Below are positions 6,402-6,615 of a stretch of 6,615 bases of DNA, in pieces; the first letter of the stretch is position 1; every line of letters starts with the position of its first letter. The stretch lies in assembly GCA_002413355.1 (NCBI GenBank), contig DHWV01000013.1, positions 1 to 6,615 on the forward strand, read 5' to 3'. Made by a program: the position numbers and the translations under genes. Source of the DNA: Desulfobulbaceae bacterium UBA5173 (lineage in GTDB: Bacteria > Desulfobacterota > Desulfobulbia > Desulfobulbales > Desulfobulbaceae). Below the pieces are notes generated by a model. That model saw only the letters and a list, made by a program, of their open reading frames with translations. It was not told the DNA's origin and searched no databases.

Positions 6402-6615
6402 ATATAGCCATAGCACAATAAAATGACCACAGAACGGACTGCTGAAAAAGTTCATCGGTGGAACAGCCGAGTTTTTTCCTGAGGGCTTTAGCCTGTGCCC
6501 ATTTATGCTCAATCGGATTGAGGTCAGGCGAATACGAAGGAAGATATTCAAGCAAGCACCCGGCATCTTCGATGAGGTGCTGAATTTTTTCAGGCTTATG
6601 AAAAGAGGCATTGTC
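6346..6615 (-). CDS. IS630-family (Tc1/mariner-type DDE) transposase, N-terminus beyond window edge
   Basis: The minus-strand frame entering from the right edge gives 89 residues of the C-terminal catalytic part of an IS630-type transposase, which cuts and pastes its element into TA-containing targets. Seen: DNASFHKPEKI at the very start, carrying the second catalytic Asp (visible residue 1), then YLPSYSPDLNPIEHKW (visible residues 24-39), carrying the third catalytic acid (E36). The first Asp and the N-terminal helix-turn-helix must lie outside the window. Family resemblance fades after ...FYCAMAIS near 6400. The remaining 17 or so residues lie opposite the end of the RSH gene, and the frame closes only at 6346-6348. 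So the element's own coding sequence probably ends near 6402, and the tail may be read-through into host DNA. It is AT-richer than its neighbours. Whether the copy is functional cannot be judged. Confidence 0.85.
   Translation of the reverse strand, partial: DNASFHKPEKIQHLIEDAGCLLEYLPSYSPDLNPIEHKWAQAKALRKKLGCSTDELFQQSVLWSFYCAMAISTAGNQICRTGKNGQGGG
6402..6615. mobile_element. One end of an IS630-type insertion sequence, continuing past the window
   Basis: The segment from just after the RSH stop codon to the right edge is occupied by the transposase 3' end. Its base composition is clearly more AT-rich than the flanking housekeeping genes. The boundary is set near 6402 because transposase similarity ends about there and RSH coding ends at 6401. 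The exact terminal inverted repeat cannot be defined with only one end visible. The sequence just inside, ATATAGCCATAGCACAATAA (6402-6421), is the candidate terminus. IS630 elements duplicate a TA at insertion, and TA occurs at 6399-6400 within the RSH stop codon and again at 6404-6405. Confidence 0.6.

Noticed and set aside
5832..6611. A 259-codon minus-strand open frame spanning the RSH 3' end and the IS segment
   Set aside because: It is in a different frame from the real transposase and antisense to the RSH zinc-finger and ACT regions; the protein has no family resemblance.
1..6615. A CRISPR array, toxin-antitoxin pair, defence island or other new multi-gene system
   Set aside because: No regularly spaced repeats were seen, and every substantial coding region belongs to a known family with a housekeeping or transposition role.

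Overview
The window is about 6.6 kb of ordinary bacterial chromosome with GC-rich, densely packed housekeeping genes and the edge of an insertion sequence at its right end. The zinc-knuckle form of adenylate kinase, the stand-alone DUF721 protein, the long multidomain RelA/SpoT protein and an IS630-type element together resemble a deltaproteobacterium (Desulfobacterota, perhaps Desulfobulbales-like). This placement is by general resemblance only; there is no rRNA or other strong marker.

From the left edge to 4158 all genes lie on the minus strand, so they read right to left: RNase R (rnr, 4158 to 1990), a small DUF721/DciA-like protein (1987 to 1520), a 160-base gap with possible hairpins, adenylate kinase (adk, 1359 to 712), a 72-base gap holding a perfect 28-base palindrome, and SAICAR synthase (purC, 639 to beyond the left edge, C-terminus missing). 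The set combines RNA turnover, a probable replication-helicase accessory and two steps of purine nucleotide supply. rnr and the DUF721 gene are 2 bases apart and almost certainly co-transcribed. adk and purC may be in the same or a second unit.

A 131-base divergent intergenic region (4159-4289) separates rnr from a plus-strand gene (4290-6401) for a 703-residue RelA/SpoT homologue (RSH). Its layout is HD hydrolase, synthetase-like, TGS, helical, zinc-finger and ACT regions. The (p)ppGpp hydrolase residues look intact, while several hallmark synthetase residues are replaced. The best reading is a hydrolase or regulatory paralogue with a degenerate synthetase domain. This is the most interesting item in the window.

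Directly after the RSH stop codon, an AT-richer segment on the minus strand (6402-6615) encodes the C-terminal catalytic part of an IS630/Tc1-type DDE transposase, running off the right edge. I see no CRISPR array, tRNA, rRNA or defence cassette, and no convincing new multi-gene system.
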